Shown here piece after piece: positions 22,743 to 34,023 of a DNA stretch of 64,000 bases. Each line of letters begins with the position of its first letter. The first letter of the stretch is position 1. The position numbers and the translations under genes are program-made. The notes below the pieces were generated by a model. That model was given only the letters and a program-made list of their open reading frames with translations. It was not told where the DNA came from and ran no database searches. Source of the stretch: Neurospora tetrasperma FGSC 2508 (Eukaryota; Ascomycota; Sordariomycetes; Sordariales; Sordariaceae); NCBI RefSeq assembly GCF_000213175.1, contig NW_009799179.1, forward strand, positions 6,805,981 to 6,869,980. The letters run 5' to 3'.

Positions 22743-24587
22743 ATGCCAAAAATGCCACCTACTCTCGACTTGAGTAGGACGAGACACGCCAAAATGATCA
22801 TTTCTCCGCCCCGAATCAACCTGCGGAGGGCAGCTTCTTACCACCACGACAAGGGACCCGTCTCTGCGACATCTTCCCGTTTCAACTTCGACCACCTCAT
22901 GTTCTCTCCTCCTCCGTCACCAGGTCTACCGTCGCTCTCGCCCCCGCTGCGCAAACCGTCCAAAGGATTCGCGGGATTCGTCCGGCCCAGGAGGGTTGTC
23001 CGTTACATCCTTTACATATGCGGACTTGTTTTGATTTTCTACGCGCTCAAGTGGTTATACACACACAGCCCGGTGCTCCCCTTCCTTTCTCGGCCGTATG
23101 ACCACTCGCTAGTGTCACGAGCCGACCTACCAGATCACCCAGCGCCCATCTTATTGACCGATTCGCGGGGCCGGACAAGCTGGACAGTTTCGATACCCCA
23201 GGGCTCGGAGTTTCCTCTTACCGCCGAGGAGTTTACGAACGTGTGTGAAAAGTGTCGGGAAACGGCGGAACGGGTGCAGCAACTGAGATCACAGAAGAGC
23301 AGCATACCACAGACATATCTCGGGTTTCTTTCCGATACGTCGGGCTCTCACTTTATCGACGTCAAGGAGGCCCATCAGGCTGGGTACCTACCTGCGCCCG
23401 CGTCCGCGGACAAAGCGCAAGACACGGTGAAGACTCTTGTGGGGGAAACCGTAGAAGAGACGATACCGAAGCCTGTGTGCGAGAAAAGCTTGACCTTTGT
23501 TCTCGAGTCAGACGATGCTGGTCTGGGAAAGACTTTAATGATGCTCTGGACGGCGTACGGGTTGGCCCAAAATGAGGGCCGCGCCTTTTTCATCGACGAC
23601 AGCCGCTGGGCCTACGGGAAGTACATGGATATCTTCCAGGCACCTCCTCGCGAGGACTGCGGACCGCCTCCCAGACACGAGATGCTTCCCTGCCCACTTG
23701 AAGCTCGCCATCTAGTCGTTTCCACCTGGACAGCCATTGACCTTTTCGGTGAGCTGCTTGTCGGAGGCTCCTCTGACGACCCGCTAGAGCGACTAAAACC
23801 GTCCGCGCAAAAGAAGATGTTCAACCTCGCCCGCCTCGGCCACGATGCGCTCTTCCGTCTCAACAAAGACGACAATGTTTACGTCGACAACCGCGTCCGC
23901 GATCTCATGGCCAGGCGGATCGTGCCCAAGACGAAAGGCAAGCAAAACGGTCTGGCCATCGGTATCCACGTCCGCCGCGGCGACCGCCACCCCTTTGAGT
24001 ACCAGTACCGTTCTTCTTACATGCCTGTCAACATCTACGCCGAAACCGCACGCGAGATTTTGGAAGACAAGTTCAATCACACCGGCCCGCACGGGGCCGA
24101 AGATGCCGTCGCCAAGTCCCACAGCCTCATGATTCTTGCCTCTGATGACCCCATGATCTACCAAGCCACCGAGCTCAAGGGCGCAACACTGGCGCAGGAG
24201 CGCATCAAGCTCGCCGCCAAGCAGGAGATGAAGCAGCCCGAAATCGACAGGAACGTGATGCACAAGTTCCACGATGAAGCGTTCGGCTGGGAGGGCGGCT
24301 TTTTCTCGGCCATGTTCTGGAACTTGGGCCAGTCCAGCTCGAACGCAGATGTGGAGGCTCACAAGAAAAGTCCATCGGCTGATGCGATCCGGCTTAGGAG
24401 CCTGGTGGGCCGCGCGTACATGATGGACCTGGCTGTGCTGGCGGACGCGAGTGATGTGGTGATTTGCACGGTTAGTGCTGTGGGGTGCAGGTTGCTGGCG
24501 GTCATGATGGGCTGGGAGAGTGCGATGGAGAAGGGCAATTGGGTTAATATTGATGGGGGGTATGGGTGGAGGGGGGTTTCTTCGTGA
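22743..24587 (+). CDS. type II membrane glycosyltransferase, GT23 (fucosyltransferase)-like
   Basis: Single exon of 614 residues. A basic cytosolic tail with Ser/Pro stretches is followed by one membrane anchor (about residues 85-107, RYILYICGLVLIFYALKWLY). The lumenal domain shows a Golgi type II layout. The catalytic region has IGIHVRRGDRHPFEYQYR near 407-423, matching the HVRR(T/G)D nucleotide-sugar motif of GT23/FUT8-type folds. The C-terminal VVICTVSAVGCRLLAVMMG is like the CTFSSQVCR strand of those enzymes. Cysteine pairs (CEKCRE, CGPPP..C) are present. The donor and acceptor cannot be told from sequence. Classical core fucosylation is not usual in ascomycetes, so the substrate may differ. 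In-frame ATGs occur at 22743, 22752 and 22794; the first is chosen for length. Confidence 0.65.
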   Translation: MPKMPPTLDLSRTRHAKMIISPPRINLRRAASYHHDKGPVSATSSRFNFDHLMFSPPPSPGLPSLSPPLRKPSKGFAGFVRPRRVVRYILYICGLVLIFYALKWLYTHSPVLPFLSRPYDHSLVSRADLPDHPAPILLTDSRGRTSWTVSIPQGSEFPLTAEEFTNVCEKCRETAERVQQLRSQKSSIPQTYLGFLSDTSGSHFIDVKEAHQAGYLPAPASADKAQDTVKTLVGETVEETIPKPVCEKSLTFVLESDDAGLGKTLMMLWTAYGLAQNEGRAFFIDDSRWAYGKYMDIFQAPPREDCGPPPRHEMLPCPLEARHLVVSTWTAIDLFGELLVGGSSDDPLERLKPSAQKKMFNLARLGHDALFRLNKDDNVYVDNRVRDLMARRIVPKTKGKQNGLAIGIHVRRGDRHPFEYQYRSSYMPVNIYAETAREILEDKFNHTGPHGAEDAVAKSHSLMILASDDPMIYQATELKGATLAQERIKLAAKQEMKQPEIDRNVMHKFHDEAFGWEGGFFSAMFWNLGQSSSNADVEAHKKSPSADAIRLRSLVGRAYMMDLAVLADASDVVICTVSAVGCRLLAVMMGWESAMEKGNWVNIDGGYGWRGVSS

Positions 24588-26098
24588 TGCGGTGCCGTTA
24601 TTGCGAGGCCAACGAGGGATGGACTCACATCAGATATCAGGGGACTTTTCTCGAAAGAAATGACCCCAAGAACGAAAGAACGGGTGATGGATGAGCCATA
24701 AGCAAGGAACGCCACAGCTTCTGAAGCATCAACCTCAACAACCACAACCAACAACAACCACAACCACAATCACAACAACAAACTTGCCAGTCATAGCACT
24801 TATTCTTTGCAGCTTTTCGCATTTTGGACGGCGTTCAACCAGGAGTTACACTTTCATTTTCGGGGTAACAAAAAGGGGGAAGGGGGGAGCATTGATTATT
24901 CCGGGATTCTTGGGATAGGGCACTCATGATACCACATAACACGCATTCACTCAAGCTTTTCTCTATTCCTTCGTATGGGTTTTCTTCCTTCGATGTTAGA
25001 TAGAACATGTCCCGGCTTCCTGTCAGTATCAGCATTGATTTTTTTTTGTTTTCTTGCATGTCTGAACCAAGCAAGTCAATGCATTTGGTTGGTTTTGTGT
25101 AGAGTGACAAAGGGCTTAGTTGGAAAAAAACCTACCTCATAGTAGTGGAAGATACTAAGCCACCTGATTCAAACAACAAATAGATATACCTACTCTATAC
25201 ATACATATCTGAACCGGCAGCAACAGATTTTCGATCATAAGCCCAATCCATCAAACCATGAATCCGAATACGTTTGCGTAAACGTTTGATGACGCCATTG
25301 CACTGCCTCACTATAACAATAGCGAATTCCCCGGTTTTTTTTTTTTTTTTTTTTTTTCCTTTTATCCTTCTTCTTTTTTTCCAGGCTGGACAGATAGTGG
25401 TGGTCAGCAAAGGCGAGGGACGACGCAAGATGACTTGCTTGGGCGGGATTGAGACGAGAGCGGGAGTAGCCGCTGTGGCAAAGCACAACCTCGAATGCCA
25501 AGAGATGGCTCTATTGAACTCCAGCTTGACCCCTTTTTTAGTTTTTGACCAAGTTTCTTTCAACAAAGCACGGAATGTTAGATACTTTTGCTTGCGAGTT
25601 GGGAATTGGTGAGATGTTTGAAAGGGGTGAAGTATGTAGATGGCGGCCATTCAAGTAGTATACATATTATCATATCTGTTCATCACTGCATCTGCAATTA
25701 GGCATTCATATGTATTCATTCGTACTCGCCGCGTTCTGAAGACGCTAGAACTTCCATTCAAGTATGACACTACCCTGTCTGCATCCAATTTCCTTTGCAA
25801 GACCAAAACAGCATGGCTGAAGAGCTCCAATCGTCTCTTTCCATGGTCGAAACCGTCAGATGCGATTTCCCCCATGGCATGATCTTGGGCTGAGGTTGCC
25901 AGTGAGGCAAGGATAGGTAGTTTGGACGATCTGGAGAGGGTACGTACCGTCCAACCAAAAATCCGAATACGAATGCGTTGCTCTTATGATTGGCTGAGAG
26001 ACATCAGACTGCCCAACTCCTATTCGCCCGGAGGGAAAGCTGCTCCCGAAAGGTGAGGTGGTCCCTGAGCTTCACCAAGCTGGTGAAAGTGTGCTGCT

Positions 26099-26108
26099 GT
26101 CACCCCAG
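26099..26108 (+). promoter_or_regulatory. possible sterol-regulatory element upstream of CYP51
   Basis: GTCACCCCAG matches 8 of 10 bases of the classical SRE ATCACCCCAC. It sits about 270 bases upstream of the CYP51 start. SREBP-type factors (SrbA/Sre1) activate CYP51 in other filamentous fungi. An inverted CCAAT (ATTGG) lies near 25989. This is inference from one motif. Confidence 0.3.
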
Positions 26109-26234
26109 TTTTACCACCACTGCCCTTGGTCCCTAGCTAGGTGGGTAGACCTCCCCTCCCCTATCAGCCTATCGCTAGGATAGGTCGTAGCCAGAGAGGA
26201 AAGGCTACGATAACCGCCAACCATCGACCGACTT

Positions 26235-26241
26235 TATAAAA
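26235..26241 (+). promoter_or_regulatory. TATA-like box of CYP51
   Basis: TATAAAA lies 137 bases before the ATG, followed by a C/T-rich leader (26260-26377) typical of strongly expressed fungal genes. Confidence 0.45.
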
Positions 26242-26377
26242 TCAAGTCGCGTCGCCCATCTTCTCCCCTTTTACCCCCCCTCCTCAGGCTACATTCATTT
26301 TCTTGCTTGTTTGCTGCCGGCGTCCACGACTTTGGATTCTTTCCCTCCACGCCTTCTCCCCACCTCCTTCTCCAACC

Positions 26378-28107
26378 ATGGGCATCCTGCAAGTCGTTGC
26401 GGGACCGCTGTCCCAGCAGTTTTCCCAGCTGGGGACGGTGTCGCAAATCGGTGTCGCGATCGCCTCCTTTTTGTTTGTCGCCGTCTTCCTCAACGTTCTC
26501 CAGCAGTTCCTCTTCAAGAAGCCCAATGAGCCGCCTCTCGTCTTCCACTGGTTTCCTCTCATCGGCAGCACCATTACGTATGGTATGGACCCGCCGCGTT
26601 TCTTTAAGGAGAACAGGGAAAAGGTAAATACTCCAACCGCCTCCTGTAAGGCTACGCGCGAACTTGGCTTGCTAACGATCTCGGCGCTCGAACAGTACGG
26701 CGATTGCTTCACCTTCATCCTTCTCGGAAAGAAGACTACTGTCTACGTCGGCCCCAAGGGCAATGATTTCATCTTGAACGGCAAGATTCGCGATGTCAAC
26801 GCCGAAGAGATTTACACCGTCCTTACTACCCCTGTTTTCGGCAAGGACGTCGTCTACGATTGCCCCAACTCCAAGCTTATGGAGCAGAAGAAGGTTAGCA
26901 GAGGTGACAAAATATGGAGGTGATAAACAGTCTGCTAACATACGGTTCCCACAAGTTCATGAAAATTGCGCTCACCACCGAAGCTTTCCGCCAATATGTC
27001 CCCATCATATCCGATGAGGTTACCAGCTACCTCAAGAGAACCCCCGACTTCAAGGGCAAATCCGGCATCGTCGATATTCCCCCCAAGATGGCGCAGATCA
27101 CCATCTTCACCGCCTCGCACGCTCTTCAGGGCAAGGAAATTCGCGACAAGTTCGACGAGACGCTTGCCGACCTATACCACGACCTCGACATGGGTTTCTC
27201 TCCCATCAACTTCATGCTTCACTGGGCCCCTCTTCCCTGGAACAACCGCCGCGACTATGCCCAGCGTACCGTCGCTAAGATCTACATGGACACCATCAAG
27301 GAGCGTCGCGCTCGGGGCGAGACTGGCGCCCAGGACATTATGTGGCACCTGATGAACTCGACCTACAAGGGCGATGTCCCCGTTCCCGACCACGAGATTG
27401 CCCACATGATGATCGCCCTCCTCATGGCCGGCCAGCATTCTTCGTCCTCCACCAGCTCGTGGATCATGCTCCGCCTCGCCTCCCGCCCCGACATCATGGA
27501 GGATCTCTACAACGAACAAGTCAAGAACCTTGGCGCCGACCTGCCCCCACTCACCTACGAGGACCTCGCCAAGCTGCCCCTGCACGCCGCCATTGTCAAG
27601 GAAACCCTCCGCCTCCACGCCCCTATCCATTCCATCATGCGCGCCGTCAAGACGCCCATGCCCGTCCCCGGTACCAAGTACGTTATTCCGACCGACCACG
27701 TCCTCCTCGCCGCCCCTGGTGTCTCCGCTACGGACGAGTCCTACTTCCCCCAGCCCGACCTTTGGGAGCCCCACCGCTGGGAGAAGGACTCGCCCCTCGC
27801 CCCCACAATTGTCCGCAACGTCCCTAGCGAGGAGGACGATGAGAAGATCGATTACGGCTACGGTCTCGTCAGCAAGGGCGCCAACTCCCCTTATCTGCCC
27901 TTCGGCGCCGGTCGTCACCGCTGCATTGGCGAGCAGTTCGCCAATGTGCAGCTGCAGACTATCCTTGCTATTATTGTTCGTAACTTCAAGTTCAGGAACG
28001 TGGATGGTAGCGATAAGGTTATTGGTACCGACTACGCTTCGCTTTTCTCGAGGCCCCTTGAGCCGGCGAAGATTTACTGGGAGAGGAGGGAGGGTTGCCA
28101 GTTGTAA
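26378..28107 (+). CDS. erg11: sterol 14-alpha-demethylase (cytochrome P450 CYP51)
   Basis: Removes the 14-alpha-methyl group of eburicol/lanosterol in ergosterol synthesis at the ER. It has three exons: 26378-26623, 26696-26893 and 26956-28107 (531 residues). The introns are 72 and 62 nt, both with TGCTAAC-type branch sites. Visible parts are an N-terminal membrane anchor (about residues 20-45), the B-C region with [16 protein letters not shown] around Tyr136, the I helix [12 protein letters not shown] near 306-317, the ExxR pair at Glu364/Arg367 (KETLRL) and the heme signature [14 protein letters not shown] near 464-477 with Cys471 as iron ligand. Length and motifs are full for the family. 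The intron before [11 protein letters not shown] keeps the conserved QKKFMK junction. I cannot separate the A and B paralogue classes by eye. Confidence 0.97.
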
Positions 28108-29974
28108 GAGACTGATGTGGTGATGAGGAAGGGTGTGGATGCTTAGATGGGCGTTCTTTGGTTTTAGTTGTTATAATTTTGGAACTGGGTCTACGGCATA
28201 TAATGACGTGATTGATCAATCATGAAAAAGAGTGTTCTTGGAGGTAGGATAGAATAGAGCTCGATGGGACTTATGGGAGGAGTGTCCCGAGGAAGACTCA
28301 GGGGAAAGAAAGGGAAGTTGCATTATAACTAATACCTAATACCAACGAACGAACACGGTGGCCTCACTGTGAAGAACAGCACATCCATTCTCAAACTATC
28401 TTGTGCACGTGTTGGTTTTGTGGTTGTGGTTGTCAGAAGAAGATCTGCGAAAGTCTGAAAGGACAACATCACCAGTTCGCGTTGGTGAGTCAAACAATCC
28501 GAGTCGAGCCCGACAACCACCAAACGTGTCCTGTATCGAAATGAGTGAACAGTTGAAGGAAATGAAGCAGCAATATGCATTTCCTTTTCGGTGACTCGTT
28601 ATGCTGTTCTTGATTATGACACAACTTTGGCTGACCAAATGGCTATGGGTACGTAGTTCATTCACTCGCCGCGGGTTGTCCATGGGCTGTGAAAGAAAGG
28701 CAGCTTTTAAGATCAAGGCACTTCCAATCCCCCCCTCCCCAAAAATAAGGATGTTGAGGTAGTTATAACCCCTGAGCAAATTGACGGCCATGATTTCTAG
28801 GGAATTGAAGGAGGATTGCTGAGAGGAGAGCTTAGTGAGGAATTTGCCTGTTTACTCGATCCCAGCAAACTGGTGGAAAATAGAAGGCCGGATCGAGGAG
28901 GCATGGAAGTATAAAATAGAGGATGATTGGACGCCGTCAGGACGGTTCCAAGGATTACTGATGCTGATGCCCATAGCACTCAGCTCATGAGGCCGGCGAG
29001 GAGGTGATGGTAGTTAGAGATGCTCGGAGGATGGTAGAGGTATGGCTGGAAGATCACTGCACTGAGACGTGGAGACCAATACTGCTCAGGCTTTGTGAAG
29101 GACAAGGATCTATTGAGTGGTTTTATGTCACCTAATTTTTTGGACATCGTTTTGACTGAGGTTTTGTTGACGAACTTCCTCCGCGTCCTCTGGGAGGAGG
29201 GGGATGGGAGTGAAGTGAGGAGTCATGATGAACACGAACCTTGGGGAAGTCTAGTTTGCCTGGAAATCACCAAATTGGAAAGCATATAGAGATAATTTCT
29301 TGAAAGGCCAATCTATATCCGTATCGTTGCAGATTGTCCAGCAAAGACGACGATACTATACGACCAAAGATATGCATGCCCTCTACCCATTCTGCTTTCA
29401 AGACGATGACGACGACAACGACGACGAAGAGAAGACACCCGTATAATAGATAACTCAGTTTAGCTAAAAACGCCATGCTGTGCAACAATTGTTGTCTGTG
29501 AATGTTCTGATTTCATATCATCATCGAAACAGAAATCAAACAATACAAGCCGCCCAATGTTGCTTCAAAGAAAGTCCCGAAGTTCCCTCTTTTTTGTATT
29601 TCCGTCAAAAAGCAAAACACCGGTGCTAATGCAGGATTTGAATGGGTAGAGTAGAGATGTTGATGTGTGTAGTAGTAGAAAGGTAAGGTATGTTAGGTTA
29701 GGTGGCCAGGTGGTGCGCGCCGGTGAGTTCCAATAGCCGTGGTGATAACAAACGACGTTTGCCAACACCCACACGGCTTTCTATTTTTCTCTCCTTCGCT
29801 TGATTTCTGGGTATCCAATTTTGATGTTGTCTTCACCTTCGCTCCCCCACCATACCATGTGCGATATGGTCGGTATAAAGAAAAAGAAGGTGGACAAGTT
29901 AGATCTGGCATGAGATATAGAGAGGGACCTAGCGCTCTCTTTGTCATGACAAACTGACTGTTGACGCAGCGCGC
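28108..29974. other. convergent intergenic region CYP51 / RCF2
   Basis: About 1.9 kb between two converging genes. Short open frames on both strands have no family resemblance or codon bias. No terminator motif can be called with confidence, and no repeat stands out. Confidence 0.5.
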
Positions 29975-30809
29975 TTAAGCGGAGGCGGAAGCCTTGTTAG
30001 CCTCCTCCTGCTGCTGCTTCTCCAGGGCCTTCTTGTGGGCGAGTCTCTTCTCTTCGGCAGCGACCATATCTGAAACACAAGTTAGTTAACGGATCTATAC
30101 AAGCTTGAAACAAGCACACGGGGCCAGTAAAAAAGAAAAGAAAAAAAAAAAAGCAAGAAAGAGACATACCCTGCCAGAGGTTTTGACCCTCATAGTCCTC
30201 CTTCTTGACCTTCTTCTCGATCAAGTGCTCATGGTTAGGATCGTTGGGATCAACGACCATGACGGTCTCCCACCTGCCCTTGCCGCTCTTGGCGTCGGCA
30301 GTCTCGAAGGCGGCCGTGGCGATGAGGACGGCGAGCGTCAGGCCCTGGGCGTAAACACGGGCCTGGACGAGCTTCTGACTGGCGCTGAGATACTTGTTAC
30401 GGTTGACAATGGCCATGGCGGCGCCCATGGCGGCGATCCAGGAAGCAAAAACAATGCTGTAGCGGTTCTCGCGGCCCCATTCCATGAAGCGTTGGGCCGA
30501 AGTCACGTTGGCCAGGCGCTCCTGCTCGTGCTTCTTCTTGCCGGCCTCAATATAGTTCAGCATAGGGTCCTTGGCGCGCTGGAAGGTGACGCTGTATTGC
30601 TCGGCCAGGATGATGGCGCCGAAGGTACCCGCCGAGGTAACAAGGAAGGCGCGGAAGGGGAGCGAGAGCTGGCGGACAAACTGATAGCGCTTCATGCCCA
30701 ACATGACACCGCCGAGACCGAGGATGAGACCGCCGGTACCACCGATCAAACCGCCCTTGACTACCTCGCGGTAGTGGGCCGCCTCCTCTTCCTTGCTGAT
30801 GACCTTCAT
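29975..30809 (-). CDS. RCF2: respiratory supercomplex factor 2 (HIG1 domain)
   Basis: Mitochondrial inner-membrane protein of 244 residues that in yeast associates with cytochrome c oxidase and the III-IV supercomplex. Two exons: 30809-30170 and 30069-29975. The 100-nt intron starts GTATGT and carries a long pyrimidine tract and a TTAACTAAC branch site. The protein begins MKVISKEEEAAHYREVVKGG. A glycine-rich helix pair follows (about 19-37 and 54-70). The HIG1 segment lies near 115-168 with QARVYAQ, the conserved (R/Q)xxxYAQ-type motif. A charged Lys/Glu/Gln tail continues across the intron (VAAEEKRLAHKKALE). The length is close to yeast Rcf2/Aim38 (224 residues). The upstream leader carries a trinucleotide repeat. 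Confidence 0.88.
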
Positions 30810-30836
30810 GGTTGCTGTTGGTGTCGGGTTACCTTT

Positions 30837-30863
30837 GGTGGTGGTGGTGGTGGTGGTGGTGGT
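30837..30863. repeat. (GGT)9 microsatellite in the RCF2 leader
   Basis: Nine GGT units on plus, read as (ACC)9 in the RCF2 sense strand. They end 27 bases before the RCF2 ATG and so lie in or next to its 5' leader. Confidence 0.9.
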
Positions 30864-32538
30864 GTTCTCGTCTTCGTCGTCGTTGGGGATGAGGAAGATG
30901 GAAGTATTGGGGGGTTATAAATTTGTGTGGGGAGGCAAGTGTGTCGTTGCTGTTAGAGGAGCGACGTCGTGGTTGTTCGTCTGAAACTGAGTTTTGAGAC
31001 AAAAGATTGGGGACGGTGGCGTGAATAAGCTAAGGTAGGAACAAAACTCGCAGGGAGATTCGGATGGGATGATGTCGATTAGGCGTGCACGGAAGCGGAT
31101 ACGTGCGGCAGGTGTAAGATAATGTGGGGCCGCTTTGACTTGGGAGCGAATGACGCACGACCAACAAGCTGACAACGGGAATCGAAGAAAGTTGGTAGAC
31201 AAACTGAAAAGCCGCAATTGATGAGCAACACTGAAAATACTGATGACGCTTATATACCGCGCCTGATAAAGACCATTGATTATAGATGCTGCCTTTAGGT
31301 GACTTGGGCTTTTTTTTTTTCGCGCGCAGATGCCCCTTTCAGTGTTTACCTCCATCTTCCGATTTTTTCCCTCTCGGAAGATTTCGCTACCGATTGCTCT
31401 CAACCTCACGCCATAGCGGATGAGGGCGACCCGGCGCTTGCGAGAGGGAGCGCGCAGCGAACGGAGCAGACTAATGATGTAATGGAAATACCGAACGATA
31501 CGTGGTACGAAAAAAGCCGCTGCGTACACTAGCCGCCGCTGCCCTACGCAACAATGGGAAACCCCCGACTTCCGAAGAGGACGACGCACAATGTGACAAC
31601 GGGCAGCCGGGTACCGCCGCACAGTCTGCACCATCAGCCAAAGAGGACCCTGAAAACTTCGTTGCGAGTGCCAAGCGCTGAAGATCAATGGCAGTTTGTA
31701 GTGTACATAAAGACTTTGACAGGCCGCTGCCAGATGTATACATCAACCCTGGTTTAATTGTTAGCGTGGTTCTTGCTCTACGTCCTTTTCTATGGGGGTT
31801 AACAGTACCGAGCTAACAATCAAACAAGGGGTGATGTGTATACATGTAGTATCCCCACCCATTACAGACACACAGTCCCCGGGATAAAGCCGAGTGCCAC
31901 CATCACGAACACTTTACCAATGCCGAACTTCGTTATTGTCATCCGTTTCTCCTTTTGTCCATTTCGTTGATAGAACCACATATGCCGCATCTTCGTTACC
32001 GTCATACAAACCAGATAAGCCAGAAGAAACTCCCTAGACATGGTCCTACGCAAACCCTTTTTTTTATACGCACATTCCCGTTGTCTTGTAGTTACAAATG
32101 TCGCCGTTTTGCTGAACGGGATGATCCTGACACGGGAGCTGGATGACTGGCCCGACACGCTATAACCCACCTCGCAAATTTCGGACGGCGAACAAGTATT
32201 CTCGGCCCGCAAGATGTCTTCGGCGATTTGACTGATTGTCGGCTCCTCCGTCCAGTCGGAGCGGATCCTCGTCGCCAAGTTTCGTAAACAACGCCGTGTG
32301 GTACACAATGCGCGCGCAATGTACTGGCGGTATTGTAAACCGTTCTGCCGGCGACCGGGGCCCTTTTAACTTCGGGTATCGGCCATGACCGGCAGTCGGC
32401 CAGGGCACATTCGTACAGGTTGACATTTCGCGTTGACGATGTGCTGGAAATATATACAACTGCTCGCTTCCTATTCTTCGTCGAGTGAGTTATTTATTCT
32501 ACCTGGAGACTCATTCGGCCAAGGTTGCGTGGGTTGTA

Positions 32539-32559
32539 TGTGTGTGTGTGTGTGTGTGT
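32539..32559. repeat. TG dinucleotide microsatellite
   Basis: About ten tandem TG units in intergenic DNA. Confidence 0.9.
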
Positions 32560-33236
32560 TTGAAGCCATGCTTTCACGGTTCGTTGCCGTGTTATGATGC
32601 TGTTCAAGACCCATAAACCATTCCAAAGTTCGGATGGCGATATGTATACAACAAGTAAGGTACGTGCTCCTGCACATATACTCGATCAATATCTACTGCA
32701 GGAACGGTCAAGGTTGACAAGTTTTTGCATCATGCACTTGGATATATCGTTGCTACTGCCTTCCTTTGAGAGTCTCCTGCTTTTCCACTTGTAGAAATAA
32801 TTAAGAAGACCAGAGACAGTATTATCCACATGGTCACTGAACACTTATCTTATCAGCACAAGAACTGCAGTGTTGCAAAAGCCGCCAGAAAACAGCTAGT
32901 AAACTCAACACGACAACCCTCAGAATGTAGGCTCAAGATAGGGCTCAAGGCTCTGTCCCGATGTCGTCTGAAATATAAAGGCGACAATGTAACAACCGCG
33001 AGGAAGAAGTCTGGATATTTTCCTCCCTTACCGCGGTCACCACTCACCTCCCTTTGTTTGTCTTTGGCTCCTTCCCCTCTCCCATATCCTACTCGCATGG
33101 TCACTCGCCATCAGGCTTCGAACCCCTTCCCCTATCCTCGATGACCGTAGGTGTCTTGACCACGACCAGAACAGACGAGAAGCAGTGGAGTAAACCCCCA
33201 ACTGTGTTCGAAGGCGCAGCGAACTGGGAACAGTGT

Positions 33237-34023
33237 TTACATTGTAGCAGCGGTGGCCAGTTCGATGAAAGCCGCTTGTACTGCTGTAGCTGCTGGCTCA
33301 TTGCGAGAGGACAAGGTGCTTGTGAAGGGTTTCTGCAGCATGCTTGAGTCTACTATATTGTAGCGTAGAGCCTGGAGGACGAATGCAGTTTCAATGAGTC
33401 GTGTGCGTGCGCCCTCCATCCTTGTGAAGAAAACGTTGGAGGCGTAGGTACCATGTGTGCCATGTTATAGGATTGGCAGCAAAGTCTGCACATGCAAAAT
33501 GCCTGTAGCGACACGAGCCAAAGTCAGGTTGAAGTTCATGCACGTGTTTGTCTGCAAAGGGTGTGCCTGGAGTCCATTTTGTGCTTCCTCTCGTCCTGTG
33601 TCAAGACGTTGGAATTCTCAACAGGAAATAGATATCACAAGTACTTATAAAGGTGATCAATCGTTGGTGGTGTGCTCACGGTGTTACGCCAAGTACGTGC
33701 ATCATCACGGCGCCGAAATGTTGAGTATGTATTCCCGCCGTGAGAGCGTACCGTTCCCGTCGTGGGTGTTCTGAATTTGGGGCGTCAGATGTGTGGGACG
33801 ACACCATCAGGGAGCGCGAACCGTAACCGATGGACCCGCAGAAGAAGATGGTCACATATTGGGAACAGAGAGATGCGACGTAGCGGCCTGGGTCGAGTTT
33901 CGGGAGCTTGTCGAGTGGGCTTGTTCCAGATGCGAGTGAGTTGAAAAGAGGGGTGAACACCCACCTGGGCACACGTCTCCATCTTCCAGTCTGGATTTCA
34001 GATGGATGGAACCTCGAAGTGTT
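33237..34023 (-). CDS. possible unidentified gene fragment, two exons
   Basis: Two minus-strand segments show the C-ending codon preference of the real genes. Exon-like segment one spans 34023-33752 (it may begin at the CTAG acceptor before 34023) and includes LDPGRYVASLCSQYVTIFF. It ends at a GTACGC donor. Segment two spans 33420-33237, starts after a CACAAG acceptor and runs RLIETAFVLQALRYNIVDS to a stop. The phases fit (two bases plus one). The implied intron of 331 nt is long for this genome, and no start exon was found. I recognise no family. It could be a small lineage-specific gene or the end of a longer one. Confidence 0.3.

Larger units (their letters stand above)
24588..26377. other. 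intergenic region with CYP51 promoter
   Basis: The left half is the 3' flank of the glycosyltransferase gene with CAA-rich low complexity (24725-24783). A 23-base T run lies at 25335-25357. No gene is visible. The last 400 bases carry promoter-like elements for CYP51, listed separately. Confidence 0.5.

Noticed and set aside
23793-24362. Minus-strand frame of 189 codons opposite the glycosyltransferase
   Set aside because: Antisense shadow of a supported gene with no family resemblance.
27172-27918. Long minus-strand frame antisense to CYP51 (248 codons)
   Set aside because: Shadow of the GC-rich third positions of a certain gene; valine/glycine/aspartate-rich composition typical of such shadows.
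30105-30920. Plus-strand frame of 271 codons across RCF2
   Set aside because: Crosses the RCF2 exon, intron and leader; composition is that of an antisense shadow.
30915-31688. Minus-strand 257-codon frame upstream of RCF2
   Set aside because: No ordered domain or codon bias; overlaps the expected promoter and leader of RCF2.
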